From contig CANRJY010000003.1 in NCBI GenBank assembly GCA_947631085.1, positions 112,879 through 176,878 of the forward strand: a stretch of 64,000 nt of DNA. The letters are read 5' to 3'. Below are positions 1-8,900 of the stretch, one piece after another. The translations under genes were made by a program, and so were the position numbers. The DNA comes from an uncultured Clostridia bacterium. GTDB taxonomy: Bacteria; Bacillota; Clostridia; UBA1381. Numbering within the stretch: the first letter of the stretch is position 1; every line of letters starts with the position of its first letter. The notes below the pieces were generated by a model. It saw only the letters and a list, made by a program, of their open reading frames with translations, was not told the origin of the DNA and did no database searches.

Positions 1-502
1 TGAGTGCAGTGCGCTTAAGGCTCTGTATTGCAAGAACGGCTATGTAGCTTGTAACTTTATGATACCTGATGCCGTTATGGACGAAGATGCAATAGAACAT
101 ATTGACATCACACAGTGTAACTTAGGAGATGAGGGTGTTCCTGATTGGGTTTTTGATGTGCATACCCTTATAGGAAAGAGAGCAGGAAAAACAGATTGGC
201 AAATGAATATTGATGAGCAAAATGCTCTAAAACCACGACAGATTTCGTTGTTTGATGAGGGTAGCTGGGCTCCTCGATATGATTACAAACAACGACATGG
301 TTTGTGTACCGAAAAGGAGTATCAGGCAAGTTTGGAATACAGAAAAGGACGTAAAGCAAATCCTGTTAAACCAATACCGGATTCGGAAGATAGTACAAAT
401 AGAAAAGAAATTATTTCAGAAATAATGGATGTTCTTTACAATAATGGGTTTAAAACCGCTGCCGATTTTATCCAATGTAAATATTTCCCAACAGAACATT
501 AA
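1..502 (+). CDS. C-terminal part of an unknown protein, cut by the window edge
   Basis: The reading frame is open from the first bases of the window and ends with TAA at 500-502, so this is the 3' end of a longer gene; the ATG at 59 is internal. The visible part (about 166 residues) is hydrophilic, with no signal peptide or membrane segment. It contains the stretch WVFDVHTLIGKRAGKT followed by a Gln/Arg-rich tail. I do not recognise the family. It ends against a strong hairpin terminator and faces the convergent gene at 520-1149. The lower GC and the neighbouring gene remnants suggest accessory, possibly mobile-element, DNA. Confidence 0.6.
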   Translation, partial: ECSALKALYCKNGYVACNFMIPDAVMDEDAIEHIDITQCNLGDEGVPDWVFDVHTLIGKRAGKTDWQMNIDEQNALKPRQISLFDEGSWAPRYDYKQRHGLCTEKEYQASLEYRKGRKANPVKPIPDSEDSTNRKEIISEIMDVLYNNGFKTAADFIQCKYFPTEH

Positions 503-540
503 GCGAATAGGGGATTAAATTATCCCCTATTCGCTTTTTT
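501..540. terminator. bidirectional hairpin terminator between convergent genes
   Basis: A 15-bp perfect stem (501-515 pairs with 522-536) is followed by a T run on the plus strand, with As on the other side. It begins at the stop codon of the first gene and covers the last codons of the convergent gene, so both share it. Confidence 0.85.
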
Positions 541-1149
541 GATGTCGTCAATAATCAAGTCTACAGATTCCCGAAGCCCGTCATATTCGCATTTTATTGG
601 GTTAAGAGAGTTTAATTTTTTTAGATTTATAGTTTTTTGGTCTCCAAGTTTTTCATCAAGAAGTTTTGTAGGAACTATATAGAAATCCCAGTGGTCGAGA
701 ATCATAGGGTTCGCAGTAGGCTTATCTCTATATTTGTATAAACAAAAAATATAAAGAGCAGAATGTCGTTTTCTTTCATTGTCGTCACTTTTATCTATTA
801 AATCCCAAGTTGATTTTTCGTTAGTTTTTCTTATAGAAAAACTAATATTTGCCGGCTGAGTTTGGTTCCAAGCTTGTACATAAGCCGATGTTTTAACCTC
901 GATATAACAATTCCTATACATTAAATCCCATGACTGATTATCTGTGCGCGCTTCTGCAAAGTCTATGCCTAAAGCGTTTCCTATTACATACTCCATCATA
1001 GGACCCCTATTTCCGCTGTCAAGTATATCAGAAATGAACCACATAGCAAAATCTGAAAATGTTTTATCTAAAGGTACTCCGTAGAAGGTAAAGTGTTCGT
1101 CTCCTTTAAATAGTTTACGTCTATAATTTTCTGTAACATTGTATTCCAT
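520..1149 (-). CDS. uncharacterised protein with PD-(D/E)XK nuclease-like core
   Basis: A 209-residue soluble protein. The central region has an acidic residue in MMEYVIGNALG, then an aspartate (NQSWDLMYR), then CYIEVKTSAYVQAW. The spacing fits a PD-(D/E)XK restriction-endonuclease-like fold, with D and EVK as metal and catalytic residues. The family-level call is inference from this motif. No methyltransferase lies beside it, so it may be a solitary nuclease, a mobile-element defence protein, or part of a system that lies outside the window. The start is supported by a GGAGGGG ribosome site and a TTGACT-17-TAGAAT promoter upstream. Its last codons lie in the shared terminator. Confidence 0.6.
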   Translation of the reverse strand: MEYNVTENYRRKLFKGDEHFTFYGVPLDKTFSDFAMWFISDILDSGNRGPMMEYVIGNALGIDFAEARTDNQSWDLMYRNCYIEVKTSAYVQAWNQTQPANISFSIRKTNEKSTWDLIDKSDDNERKRHSALYIFCLYKYRDKPTANPMILDHWDFYIVPTKLLDEKLGDQKTINLKKLNSLNPIKCEYDGLRESVDLIIDDIKKANRG

Positions 1150-1169
1150 TTGCAGCCCCTCCGTATATA

Positions 1170-1198
1170 ATTCTAAAAGAAAAAAAACAAAAAGTCAA
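1170..1198 (-). promoter_or_regulatory. sigma-A-type promoter for the nuclease-like gene
   Basis: On the minus strand TTGACT (1198-1193), a 17-bp spacer and TAGAAT (1175-1170) lie just ahead of the ribosome site of the gene starting at 1149. Confidence 0.7.
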
Positions 1199-1261
1199 TG
1201 AACAAAAGTGTAAGAATCATCTTTGGAAATAATGAAAACTTACGATTTTAATAATTGTTGA

Positions 1262-1291
1262 TTGACACATAAAAACAGCATGAGTTATAAT
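1262..1291 (+). promoter_or_regulatory. sigma-A-type promoter upstream of the ParB-like fragment
   Basis: TTGACA (1262-1267), an 18-bp spacer and TATAAT (1286-1291). The promoter and the GGAGGG ribosome site at about 1344 are intact although the gene downstream is broken. Confidence 0.7.
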
Positions 1292-1356
1292 GATATGGTA
1301 AAAAAATACGCAAAATGACTTTCCACCATTTTTGCTTTAGTAATGGAGGGTAGATT

Positions 1357-1626
1357 ATGGAAGAGAAAAGAATTGAAACAGTTACATTAAAAGCCAAAGA
1401 GCTAAAGACGGGGTTCGGCCATCCCCGTAAAATCACGAAGAAGAAATTAGAGGAGCTTGAAGAATCGTTAGAATTGTACGGCGACTTCGGGCTTTTTTTA
1501 ATTGATGAACACAACAACGTAATTGCCGGCAATCAAAGGCTGCAAGTGATAGTCAAGAAGAATCCGGAAAGATATTTTCAGATATATACATTTCACAAGA
1601 TACATCTTGGGCGAGGAAGATGTTAA
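1357..1626 (+). pseudogene. truncated ParB/sulfiredoxin-like N-terminal domain
   Basis: The 89-codon frame starts with a good ribosome site and reads as the N-terminal half of a ParB-like nuclease domain: PRKITKKKLEELEESLELYG, then FLIDEHNNVIAGNQRL, matching the family pattern (residues to consider, then G-x-x-R). After about residue 70 the similarity stops and the frame runs into an unrelated tail (IYTFHKIHLGRGRC) at the point where a WbqC-like coding sequence begins in another frame. ParB-like domains of this kind occur on mobile elements. This is a broken gene; a short translated peptide is possible but probably not functional. Confidence 0.65.
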
Positions 1627-2054
1627 AAACAATCGAACAGCACTATAAAAAAACACCATATTTTAGGGAATATTTTTCTATTATAGAACAAATGATTTTG
1701 TCATGCGGAAAGTCGTTATTAGTATTAAATATGCTAATTATAAATTTTTTTCGAGATATATTTAATATAAATACTGAACTTGTCATGGCATCGAAACTCG
1801 GTTGCTCAGGGAATAAGGATGATAGAATTTTATCAATTTGTAAATCCCTTGGAGCCACCGAGTATTTAAGTGGAACAGGTGCAAAGGCATACCACAAACC
1901 AGACAAATATATAAATTACGGTGTAAAGCTAACCTATTCTGAATATGAGCCGCCTATATATAAACAGCAATATGGAATTTTTGAAAAAAACCTGAGCTGT
2001 GTTGATTATTTATTCAACTGCGGCTCTGAATTGCCAAAGGAGTGGATTTCGTGA
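1581..2054 (+). pseudogene. WbqC-family protein, 5'-truncated remnant
   Basis: The frame from about 1581 reads SQDTSWARKMLKTIEQHYKK, later YLSGTGAKAYHK and NLSCVDYLFNCGSE. These are conserved blocks of the C-terminal two thirds of WbqC-like proteins, which are found in surface-polysaccharide loci. The N-terminal third, including the usual start, is absent and replaced by the ParB-like fragment in a different frame. The first ATG in this frame (1620) lies inside the conserved region and has no ribosome site. I conclude it is a decayed fusion at a recombination or deletion junction. Confidence 0.7.
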
Positions 2055-2100
2055 ACGAAGAAGCAACATTAGGTATGCCCTGTGTGACAGAATTGAAGCT

Positions 2101-2457
2101 ATGATTATGCGGTACGAGAGAAACAGCAGTTGCGAGATAGACGAGAATACTACATGGGACGAAACGGTAGAATATGAAGCGGATGAAATTATGCGTAATG
2201 CCGCAAAGGAAAGCGATATTGTAAGCAGGTGCTTATCTGAGCATAACATTACATTATCGCAGTGCAGCTCGGTCACATACGCATTGTACGGTATTTACAG
2301 CAAGAAAGAGCAGCATCCGGAAGATTTTTACCCGTGGGAGCGCGGCATGATGAACGATTTTCTGTGCGGCTCAGGTGCGGAAGTTCACAATGGAGAGCTT
2401 ACCATTGCCGATTACGTTAAGTTCTATGAGTATGTTGCAAAGAAGGTTCAGGAATAA
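2101..2457 (+). CDS. hypothetical acidic protein
   Basis: The frame is open from 1999, but the first plausible starts are ATG 2101 or 2107, neither with a strong ribosome site; the N-terminus is therefore uncertain and may have been lost with the neighbouring deletion. The protein has about 118 residues, is acidic and soluble, with segments such as RNAAKESDIVSRCLSEHN and DYVKFYEYVAKKVQE. No known domain is recognised. It heads a run of four small same-strand genes, each with a good ribosome site, and resembles the small cytoplasmic unknowns typical of integrated elements. Confidence 0.5.
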   Translation: MIMRYERNSSCEIDENTTWDETVEYEADEIMRNAAKESDIVSRCLSEHNITLSQCSSVTYALYGIYSKKEQHPEDFYPWERGMMNDFLCGSGAEVHNGELTIADYVKFYEYVAKKVQE

Positions 2458-2522
2458 GGCACATAGGCGCGGAGAGAAGGAGTGAGGTTCTTCTCTCCGC
2501 GATTGACTTTTGAAAGGAGGAT

Positions 2523-2762
2523 ATGACTATGATTACAGATATAGCCAGTGGAGTAGTTTTCAATCTGTGCAGCGAGACAAATTCATGGATTGACATTCTT
2601 GTATGGTGCGATGATGAAGATGTTGAAAAGGCGAAAGAAGTATCAGAGAAGGCGCTTGGTACTTGGCATGAAGATGATGCCGGTCGTGCTTTTGGAGACT
2701 ATTTGGACGGAGAGTTTAAGAAGAACGGCATAAACGCCTATATATACTGGTTGCAGGACTGA
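2523..2762 (+). CDS. small hypothetical protein
   Basis: A 79-residue acidic protein beginning MTMITDIASGVVFNLCSETN, preceded by AAAGGAGG at about 2512-2519. It contains DVEKAKEVSEKALGTWHEDD and ends YIYWLQD. There is no membrane segment or recognised motif. It lies between other small unknown genes of the same strand, with short gaps, and so is probably cotranscribed with them. Confidence 0.6.
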   Translation: MTMITDIASGVVFNLCSETNSWIDILVWCDDEDVEKAKEVSEKALGTWHEDDAGRAFGDYLDGEFKKNGINAYIYWLQD

Positions 2763-2786
2763 GATTGATGAAAGGAGCTGAGTGAT

Positions 2787-3071
2787 ATGCAATATGTATT
2801 TTTAGTATACGGCATCCAGTCTTTGAGCGGTTCCTCGATTGAACTCTTTGCTGCATGTTCCACATGGGATAAAGCAAAAAGCGCTCTTGATGATTTTTAT
2901 CACAAGCAACGAGATCTGGAGTATTACGGTATAGAAGGAGCAGAAACAGAAGTAGAAGGCATCAGATACGACGATGTGTTGTTCAAGGATGGCAAATATA
3001 ACGATGAAGACTATGTAGAAGTGCATGTACGCAAAATAACGATTGATGAAAAGGAGGCGCAAATATTATGA
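2787..3071 (+). CDS. small hypothetical protein
   Basis: A 94-residue soluble protein with a GAAAGGAG ribosome site. The N-terminus (MQYVFLVYGIQSLSGSSIEL) suggests a beta-strand-rich fold; the rest is acidic. Its stop codon overlaps the start of the next gene in an ATGA arrangement, indicating translational coupling. I do not recognise a family. Confidence 0.65.
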   Translation: MQYVFLVYGIQSLSGSSIELFAACSTWDKAKSALDDFYHKQRDLEYYGIEGAETEVEGIRYDDVLFKDGKYNDEDYVEVHVRKITIDEKEAQIL

Positions 3072-3718
3072 GAGAAGTAACATTGACATTCCACGTTTAC
3101 CGATACGACGAGCTGAATGACGCTGCAAAGAAAAAAGCTAAAGACGATTTTCTTCAAACAAACATACAAAACGATGATTTCCAATACACATTGGACGATT
3201 TTTACGAGCATATGTTTCCGAACAGCGATCTGAAATATCAGTATAGTCTTTGCTATTGTCAAGGAGACGGCTTTAACACTTATGGAAGCCTGAGCATTAA
3301 GGATATAAACGAGATAAGGCGCAGAGCCGCTTCCGGAGAGCTGTGTAAAGGCATATATGAGCCAGTATACAGCGGTATGACAGATGATGAATGGAAGCTT
3401 CTTATGACATATTCCGACGAATATGACGCATCATACATAGTGCTTCCGTTTAACAGGATATACGATTACAGTTTGGCTCGGAACATCGACTTGGAAGATT
3501 GGTCTTCTCAGATTTTGCCTAAAGATAAAAAGAAATATGCCGACGTTATAGAGAAGTTCCAGCATGTATTGCGCAAATTCTTTGACGGCTTTAACAAATA
3601 TTGGGAGAGATACGGTTATGACTTCTTATACAATATTTCTGATATGCAGTTTGAGGATTTATGCGAGGCGAATAGATGGGAGTTTAACGAAAACGGAGCC
3701 TTATGGACGCTTGACTGA
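3068..3718 (+). CDS. phage/mobile-element-type hypothetical protein
   Basis: A 216-residue soluble protein coupled to the preceding gene through ATGA. Its N-terminus (YRYDELNDAAKKKAKDD) follows a pattern, 'F-x-[DE]-EL-x-x-x-A-K-x-K-A', common in uncharacterised phage and integrated-element proteins. The rest is rich in aromatic and acidic residues (CYCQGDGFNTYGS, ERYGYDFLYN). I cannot give a function. It is the last of the run of small genes before the toxin-antitoxin pair. Confidence 0.6.
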   Translation: MREVTLTFHVYRYDELNDAAKKKAKDDFLQTNIQNDDFQYTLDDFYEHMFPNSDLKYQYSLCYCQGDGFNTYGSLSIKDINEIRRRAASGELCKGIYEPVYSGMTDDEWKLLMTYSDEYDASYIVLPFNRIYDYSLARNIDLEDWSSQILPKDKKKYADVIEKFQHVLRKFFDGFNKYWERYGYDFLYNISDMQFEDLCEANRWEFNENGALWTLD

Positions 3719-3739
3719 TAGAAAAATTGTAAATAACCC

Positions 3740-3768
3740 TTGATATTCCGAATGATTTTTGGTAGAAT
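3740..3768 (+). promoter_or_regulatory. promoter of the PIN toxin-antitoxin pair
   Basis: TTGATA (3740-3745), a 17-bp spacer and TAGAAT (3763-3768), about 30 bp before the AGAGGAGG ribosome site of the toxin gene. Confidence 0.65.
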
Positions 3769-3798
3769 AAAAATAGAATAAAGAGGAGGTCGAATGTA

Positions 3799-4230
3799 AT
3801 GCGATTATATCTTGATAATTGCTGTTTCAACAGACCGTTTGACGACCAAACGCAGCTGAGGATAAGCTTGGAATCACAGGCAAAGCTTGAAGTGCAGCAT
3901 ATGATTTTGGACGGAACTCATACATTGGTATGGTCATACATGCTTGAATATGAGAACTTGCAGAATCCGTTTGAAATAAGAAAAGATGCCATTATTAAAT
4001 GGAAAGATATTGCTGAAATAAATGCTGTTGAAAATGAAAACATCTTAAAGAGAGCAGAACGGCTGTCAGAGCTTGGAATAAAGGCGAAAGATGCTATTCA
4101 TATAGCTTGCGCGATTGAAAGCGGATGCGATTATTTCCTTACTACGGATATTGGAATTTTGAAGAAAAAAATTGACAGCATCAAGGTAAGAAATCCGATT
4201 GAATTTATCAGTGAAATGGAGGGAGTGTAA
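3799..4230 (+). CDS. PIN-domain toxin (VapC-like ribonuclease)
   Basis: 143 residues spanning one PIN domain. Visible are an N-terminal LYLDNCCFNRPFDD (first catalytic aspartate), a central acidic residue in LESQAKLE, LGIKAKDAIHIACA (conserved acidic residue of the third motif), and CDYFLTTD (fourth motif). PIN toxins of this type are Mg-dependent RNases acting on tRNA or mRNA. It overlaps the next small gene by one base and has its own promoter. The toxin comes first, the reverse of classical vapBC. All active-site acids seem present, so it is probably functional. Confidence 0.8.
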   Translation: MRLYLDNCCFNRPFDDQTQLRISLESQAKLEVQHMILDGTHTLVWSYMLEYENLQNPFEIRKDAIIKWKDIAEINAVENENILKRAERLSELGIKAKDAIHIACAIESGCDYFLTTDIGILKKKIDSIKVRNPIEFISEMEGV

Positions 4231-4427
4231 TGATTAGAACTGATACGGTTGTAAGAAATGAGGGCATGAGAGTTTTGCTTGAAAACTTAGGCAAAGTAGA
4301 CGCAGAGCGTTTTATCAGCCTAATTATCAAAGAACCATTCGATTATACAAAATGGCAGAAGGACTTGTTTGAAGACATGAACGTACGGGATTTAAGCAGA
4401 AAAGCCATGGAGGCAACGCAAGAGTAA
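4230..4427 (+). CDS. probable cognate antitoxin of the PIN toxin
   Basis: A 65-residue protein starting on the last base of the toxin's TAA (TAATG arrangement), so translation is coupled. Segments LLENLGKVDAERFISLI and EPFDYTKWQKDLFEDM recur, as I remember, in small proteins encoded next to PIN-domain genes. Neutralisation of the toxin is inferred from this position. No ribbon-helix-helix or AbrB motif is obvious, so it may not be a classical VapB. A strong terminator follows. Confidence 0.6.
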   Translation: MIRTDTVVRNEGMRVLLENLGKVDAERFISLIIKEPFDYTKWQKDLFEDMNVRDLSRKAMEATQE

Positions 4428-4453
4428 GGCTGTAAAACTCATAATTCCTTAAT

Positions 4454-4479
4454 AAAAACGGCTGTAACAAGCCGTTTTT
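4454..4479 (+). terminator. terminator after the toxin-antitoxin pair
   Basis: A 10-bp perfect stem (4454-4463 with 4470-4479) with a six-base loop; its 3' arm ends in TTTTT. Confidence 0.8.
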
Positions 4480-4485
4480 ATTGTG

Positions 4486-4514
4486 TTGACTGATAAAAAG
4501 ATGTGTGGTATACT
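4486..4514 (+). promoter_or_regulatory. tgt promoter with extended -10
   Basis: TTGACT (4486-4491), a 17-bp spacer and TATACT (4509-4514), with TGG directly before the -10 (TGn extended -10). The 12 bases ATGTGTGGTATA recur at the promoter at 9575-9603. Confidence 0.75.
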
Positions 4515-4546
4515 ATGAATTACGATAAAGTAATGAAAAAGTATGT

Positions 4547-4576
4547 CATGCGTCCCGCAAGTATAAGGGCGTCATG
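4547..4576 (+). promoter_or_regulatory. imperfect hairpin in the tgt leader
   Basis: CATG-CG-CCC at 4547-4556 pairs with GGG-CG-CATG at 4567-4576, with single-base bulges and a ten-base loop, about 22 bp before the tgt start. No T run follows, so it is not a terminator. It does not match the PreQ1 riboswitch consensus I know. Its role is unknown. Confidence 0.3.
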
Positions 4577-4583
4577 TTCATAA

Positions 4584-5729
<1,146 letters not shown>

Positions 5730-5775
5730 AGAATGTAAATTTTATACAATTATCCGATGAATTTGCGGTCACATA

Positions 5776-5805
5776 TTGAAAAATGTCGGCTGTTTATGAT
5801 AAAAT
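5776..5805 (+). promoter_or_regulatory. promoter of the CotH-like gene
   Basis: TTGAAA (5776-5781), an 18-bp spacer and TAAAAT (5800-5805). It would start transcription near 5812, which argues against translation starting at the ATG at 5812 and for the one at 5842. Confidence 0.5.
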
Positions 5806-5841
5806 AATTTTATGAATATTCATGAAAAGAGGGATTATGAA

Positions 5842-7803
5842 ATGAAGGGTAAATTATCACTGCTTTTAGGCGCGATTCTGTCGCTGATTATTTTCGCGGC
5901 ACTGCCTGCCGCGGCGGAGGATACCGCTGTCATTACAGCGCCGAAAACAGACAATATAGGACTTTACCGTGACATACAAGCGTATGTTTCCGGTGAGAAC
6001 TGCTATTTTTTCATGCCGTTTTCATCAGATCTTTCCAAAATAACATACAGCGCGGGCGCCGATAAGGCTACGCTCGATTTGTCGGAGGGCAAGACCGCGC
6101 AAATCAGCGTAAACGGCGTTAACTATACCGCGAGCGCGTATAAATCGGATCTTCCGGTAATATATATTGAGATCAACGAGGACTACGGCACGATCGCGGA
6201 CATGCACGCGTCAAAAGATCACAGCGCCAAGTGTTACGGCGATATGAAAATTGAAGTTCCCGAGGAGCTGGCGAAGAAAAACGGCTGGCAGACCGAATAT
6301 GTAAGCATAGAGAATAAAGAAAAAGACCCCGGCACAATAGAATTTCGCGGACGCGGAAACTCAAGCTGGATGTGGTCGGAGGGCTCCGCAAGACCGTATC
6401 AGGTAAAGCTTGAGAAGAAGCAGGATATAATGGGCATGGGCGCGGCGAAGGCATACACGCTGCTGAAAGCCGATCAGCTTCAGACGACCGCAAAGTTCTT
6501 TTTGGACATGGGACGCGACATGGGTGTGGCGTTCACTCCGAGCGCGGAATTTGTAACGCTTTATCTCAACGGAGAGTACAGGGGAATGTACACTCTTTCC
6601 GAAAAAATAGAGATCCATGAGGAGCGTGTGAACATAAGCAATCTCGAGGATGAGATCGACCTCGCGATGGAAACGGCGGGAACGACGAACGTTGACGACG
6701 TATTGGATCAAATCGACATTACCGGCGGATATCTTCTGGAAATCGACAATTCATCGGAGCCGCTGCAATTCAAGGCTCAGACAAATGCAATTACAATAAA
6801 ATCGCCGGAGAATCTTGACGATAACGTGAATGCCGGTTCAAATTACGACTACATAATCGAGCTTATGACAGACCTGTTTAACGCCATATACGGCGACGGC
6901 TACTTAAAGGACGACGATTACGCCGGACACCCGGGCTATGCCGGCAAGCACTTTACCGAGGTTATGGATATGGACAGCGTAACGCGCTATTTCCTTGAAC
7001 AGGAGCTTTCGTCAAACAGCGACAACGGCTTGGGAAGCACGTTTTTCTACAAGGATAAGGACAGCATAGACGGCAAAATTTATATGAGCCCCGTATGGGA
7101 TAACGACCGCTGCGGCTCGATAACCGATGAATGGGTAATCCCGAACAAGAAATATGAGGATGCAAATCACGAAACGCACGAAAACGGCGACAAAATGGAA
7201 ACTTTCTTCATGATGATGTGCAAGCACAGAGAATTTGTGAGCTATGTAATTGCGTATTACGAGGACAATATAAATAACAACAACATAAAAAAGACCTTCG
7301 CGGAATACGAGTCGTCGCATAAGGGCGAAGAAATGGGTAACGCAGTGCTCAACGACGCGAAAATGACGCAGCTGCGCTGGGGCTATCAATGGCCGCTCGT
7401 GCCGTTAAATTTACAGACCTTTGTGACAAAGCGCAGGGCGTGGATCGACGCAAATATTCAATCGCTCAAGGATTTTTGCGACAGAGGCGAGTTTATAACC
7501 GTAGAAAACACGGTTCCGAAACAGGACGGCAAAATAGATCTCAATTACAGCACATCCGACGGCAAAATAAATATAAATGCCAAAAACGATCTCGGAATAA
7601 GAAAGAACATGGACGTTTACGCGGCTGTGTTCGATGAATCGGGCAAGCTTACGGGCGTGTTTGTGGATAAAAATGTAACCGTCGGCGACGGAGAGGAATA
7701 TACAAAATCATTTGATTATGCAGGCAGTGTCGGAACAGTTAAGGCGATGCTGTGGGAAAAGGGCAAGATAGCGCCTATTGAGAGGGTCGTAAGAACAGAG
7801 TAA
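5842..7803 (+). CDS. secreted CotH-kinase-family protein
   Basis: About 653 residues with a signal peptide (MKGKLSLLLGAILSL, cleaved after PAAAE). ATG 5842 is preferred over 5812 because AGAGGG lies upstream and the promoter would initiate at about 5812. The CotH-kinase domain shows EFRGRGNSSW, KAYTLLKADQLQTTAKFFL, LYLNGEYRGMYTLSEK, GGYLLEIDN and SPVWDNDRCGS, covering roughly residues 90-550. Bacillus CotH is an atypical protein kinase of the spore coat; in Clostridia many secreted homologues exist whose substrate is unknown. The last 75 or so residues form an accessory module (VYAAVFDESGKL ... VKAMLWEKG) that recurs in three other secreted proteins of the window. Confidence 0.85.
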   Translation: MKGKLSLLLGAILSLIIFAALPAAAEDTAVITAPKTDNIGLYRDIQAYVSGENCYFFMPFSSDLSKITYSAGADKATLDLSEGKTAQISVNGVNYTASAYKSDLPVIYIEINEDYGTIADMHASKDHSAKCYGDMKIEVPEELAKKNGWQTEYVSIENKEKDPGTIEFRGRGNSSWMWSEGSARPYQVKLEKKQDIMGMGAAKAYTLLKADQLQTTAKFFLDMGRDMGVAFTPSAEFVTLYLNGEYRGMYTLSEKIEIHEERVNISNLEDEIDLAMETAGTTNVDDVLDQIDITGGYLLEIDNSSEPLQFKAQTNAITIKSPENLDDNVNAGSNYDYIIELMTDLFNAIYGDGYLKDDDYAGHPGYAGKHFTEVMDMDSVTRYFLEQELSSNSDNGLGSTFFYKDKDSIDGKIYMSPVWDNDRCGSITDEWVIPNKKYEDANHETHENGDKMETFFMMMCKHREFVSYVIAYYEDNINNNNIKKTFAEYESSHKGEEMGNAVLNDAKMTQLRWGYQWPLVPLNLQTFVTKRRAWIDANIQSLKDFCDRGEFITVENTVPKQDGKIDLNYSTSDGKININAKNDLGIRKNMDVYAAVFDESGKLTGVFVDKNVTVGDGEEYTKSFDYAGSVGTVKAMLWEKGKIAPIERVVRTE

Positions 7804-7806
7804 ATG

Positions 7807-7845
7807 AAAAACGGATAGAGACATTTAACGTCTCCATCCGTTTTT
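7807..7845. terminator. bidirectional terminator between cotH-like and spoIIQ-like genes
   Basis: The arm 7807-7822 pairs with 7830-7845 with one mismatch and a seven-base loop, with A and T runs at the two ends. It serves two convergent genes. Confidence 0.85.
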
Positions 7846-7855
7846 TGCATCAAAG

Positions 7856-8683
7856 TCAGTGCGCGACATATTCCATCGGGTCAACCGGCGCGCCGTCCGA
7901 GTATACCTCAAAGTGAAGATGCGAATCGGTCACAGTTTCACCCATGCTTTCTCCTATGATACCTATAACATCGCCCGATTTGACAGTGTCGCCCTCGGAA
8001 AGGGACTCCGTACCGGACAGCCCGATATATTTGGTCTTTAAGCCGTCGGAATGAGCGAGTACGATCTCGTCGCCGAACGCGCCCGTATTGATTTTTTCAA
8101 CGGTACCGTCAGCCGCGGCGCGGACGCTTCCGCCGATTTCCGCTCCGATATCGATACCGTTATGCGTGCGCCAGTCCGCGAGAGCACTGTTGTATATAAG
8201 CTCGTTGGAAAAATTCTCCAAAACAGCGCCGTTTACCGGCATATTAAGCGGATAGTCCTCCGCCGAAACAATAACCGCGACTTCTTCAACATCGGGATTA
8301 TCCAGGGCGTATTCGGGTATTATGCCGTCGGTTTCCGGTTCAAATACTTCGGCTGTGTCCTCAGCCGCACTGTCGGGCTCGGGAATTATCTCCGCCACAT
8401 GAGCCGCGGCGCTGCCCGAATTATCGCTTGTCACAATTTCCGACTCGGGTACTATATTTTCGGACTTAGTTTCCGTTTCCGCATCGTTTACGTCATCGTT
8501 TCCCGAAAATACCTCGCTTGTGTCAACGTTTGTAACGTCGGCTGTGTTTATCATGGCGTTGTCGGCGCTGTCCTTCGAACGCTCTGTAAAATATCCGGCT
8601 ATTCCGATTACTAATACACAGCAGCAGAGCGCTATGTAAAAGCCCGGGAGCTTTCGCGTTTCCTTTTTTTGTTCGTTGTTCAT
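7856..8683 (-). CDS. spoIIQ: SpoIIQ-like membrane-anchored M23 endopeptidase
   Basis: 275 residues: a short cytoplasmic tail, one membrane segment (FYIALCCCVLVIGIAGYF), a long acidic extracytoplasmic linker, then a LytM/M23 domain from about residue 150. DWRTHNGIDIG and SHLHFEVYSDG supply both metal-binding His-containing motifs, so the active site looks intact, as in clostridial SpoIIQ but unlike B. subtilis. SpoIIQ sits in the forespore membrane, binds SpoIIIAH and supports engulfment. The length, the single anchor, the WRTHNGID signature and a SigF-like promoter favour SpoIIQ over a vegetative M23 hydrolase. The ribosome site is AAGGAAAGGA before the ATG at 8683. It is divergent from mecA. 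Confidence 0.75.
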   Translation of the reverse strand: MNNEQKKETRKLPGFYIALCCCVLVIGIAGYFTERSKDSADNAMINTADVTNVDTSEVFSGNDDVNDAETETKSENIVPESEIVTSDNSGSAAAHVAEIIPEPDSAAEDTAEVFEPETDGIIPEYALDNPDVEEVAVIVSAEDYPLNMPVNGAVLENFSNELIYNSALADWRTHNGIDIGAEIGGSVRAAADGTVEKINTGAFGDEIVLAHSDGLKTKYIGLSGTESLSEGDTVKSGDVIGIIGESMGETVTDSHLHFEVYSDGAPVDPMEYVAH

Positions 8684-8717
8684 TACATCAAATCCTTTCC
8701 TTGCTGTAGTATTTAGT

Positions 8718-8745
8718 ATTCTTGCCTTATTTTTCTGAAATATAC
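8718..8745 (-). promoter_or_regulatory. SigF-like forespore promoter of spoIIQ
   Basis: On the minus strand GTATA (8745-8741), a 14-bp gap, then GGCAAGAAT (8726-8718), matching the SigF -10 pattern GGnnAnnnT and the -35 GTATA; the gap is one base short of the usual. Confidence 0.5.
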
Positions 8746-8857
8746 ATGGCGGAAATTTAATTTTTGGAAAATAAGTCAGAAATTATTAAAAGAAATATTG
8801 AAAATCGTATTCCCAAAACGGAATTTTTATAGTATAATAAAAATATAATAAATAATT

Positions 8858-8880
8858 GCGCCCGTTTTACCGTCGGGCGC
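8858..8880 (+). promoter_or_regulatory. hairpin in the mecA leader
   Basis: GCGCCCG (8858-8864) and CGGGCGC (8874-8880) form a perfect 7-bp GC stem with a nine-base loop, ending about 11 bp before the GGAGG ribosome site. A TATAAT (8833-8838) lies upstream without a convincing -35. The stem could affect translation or mRNA stability. Confidence 0.35.
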
Positions 8881-8900
8881 GGTCAAGATGGAGGTGTGCT

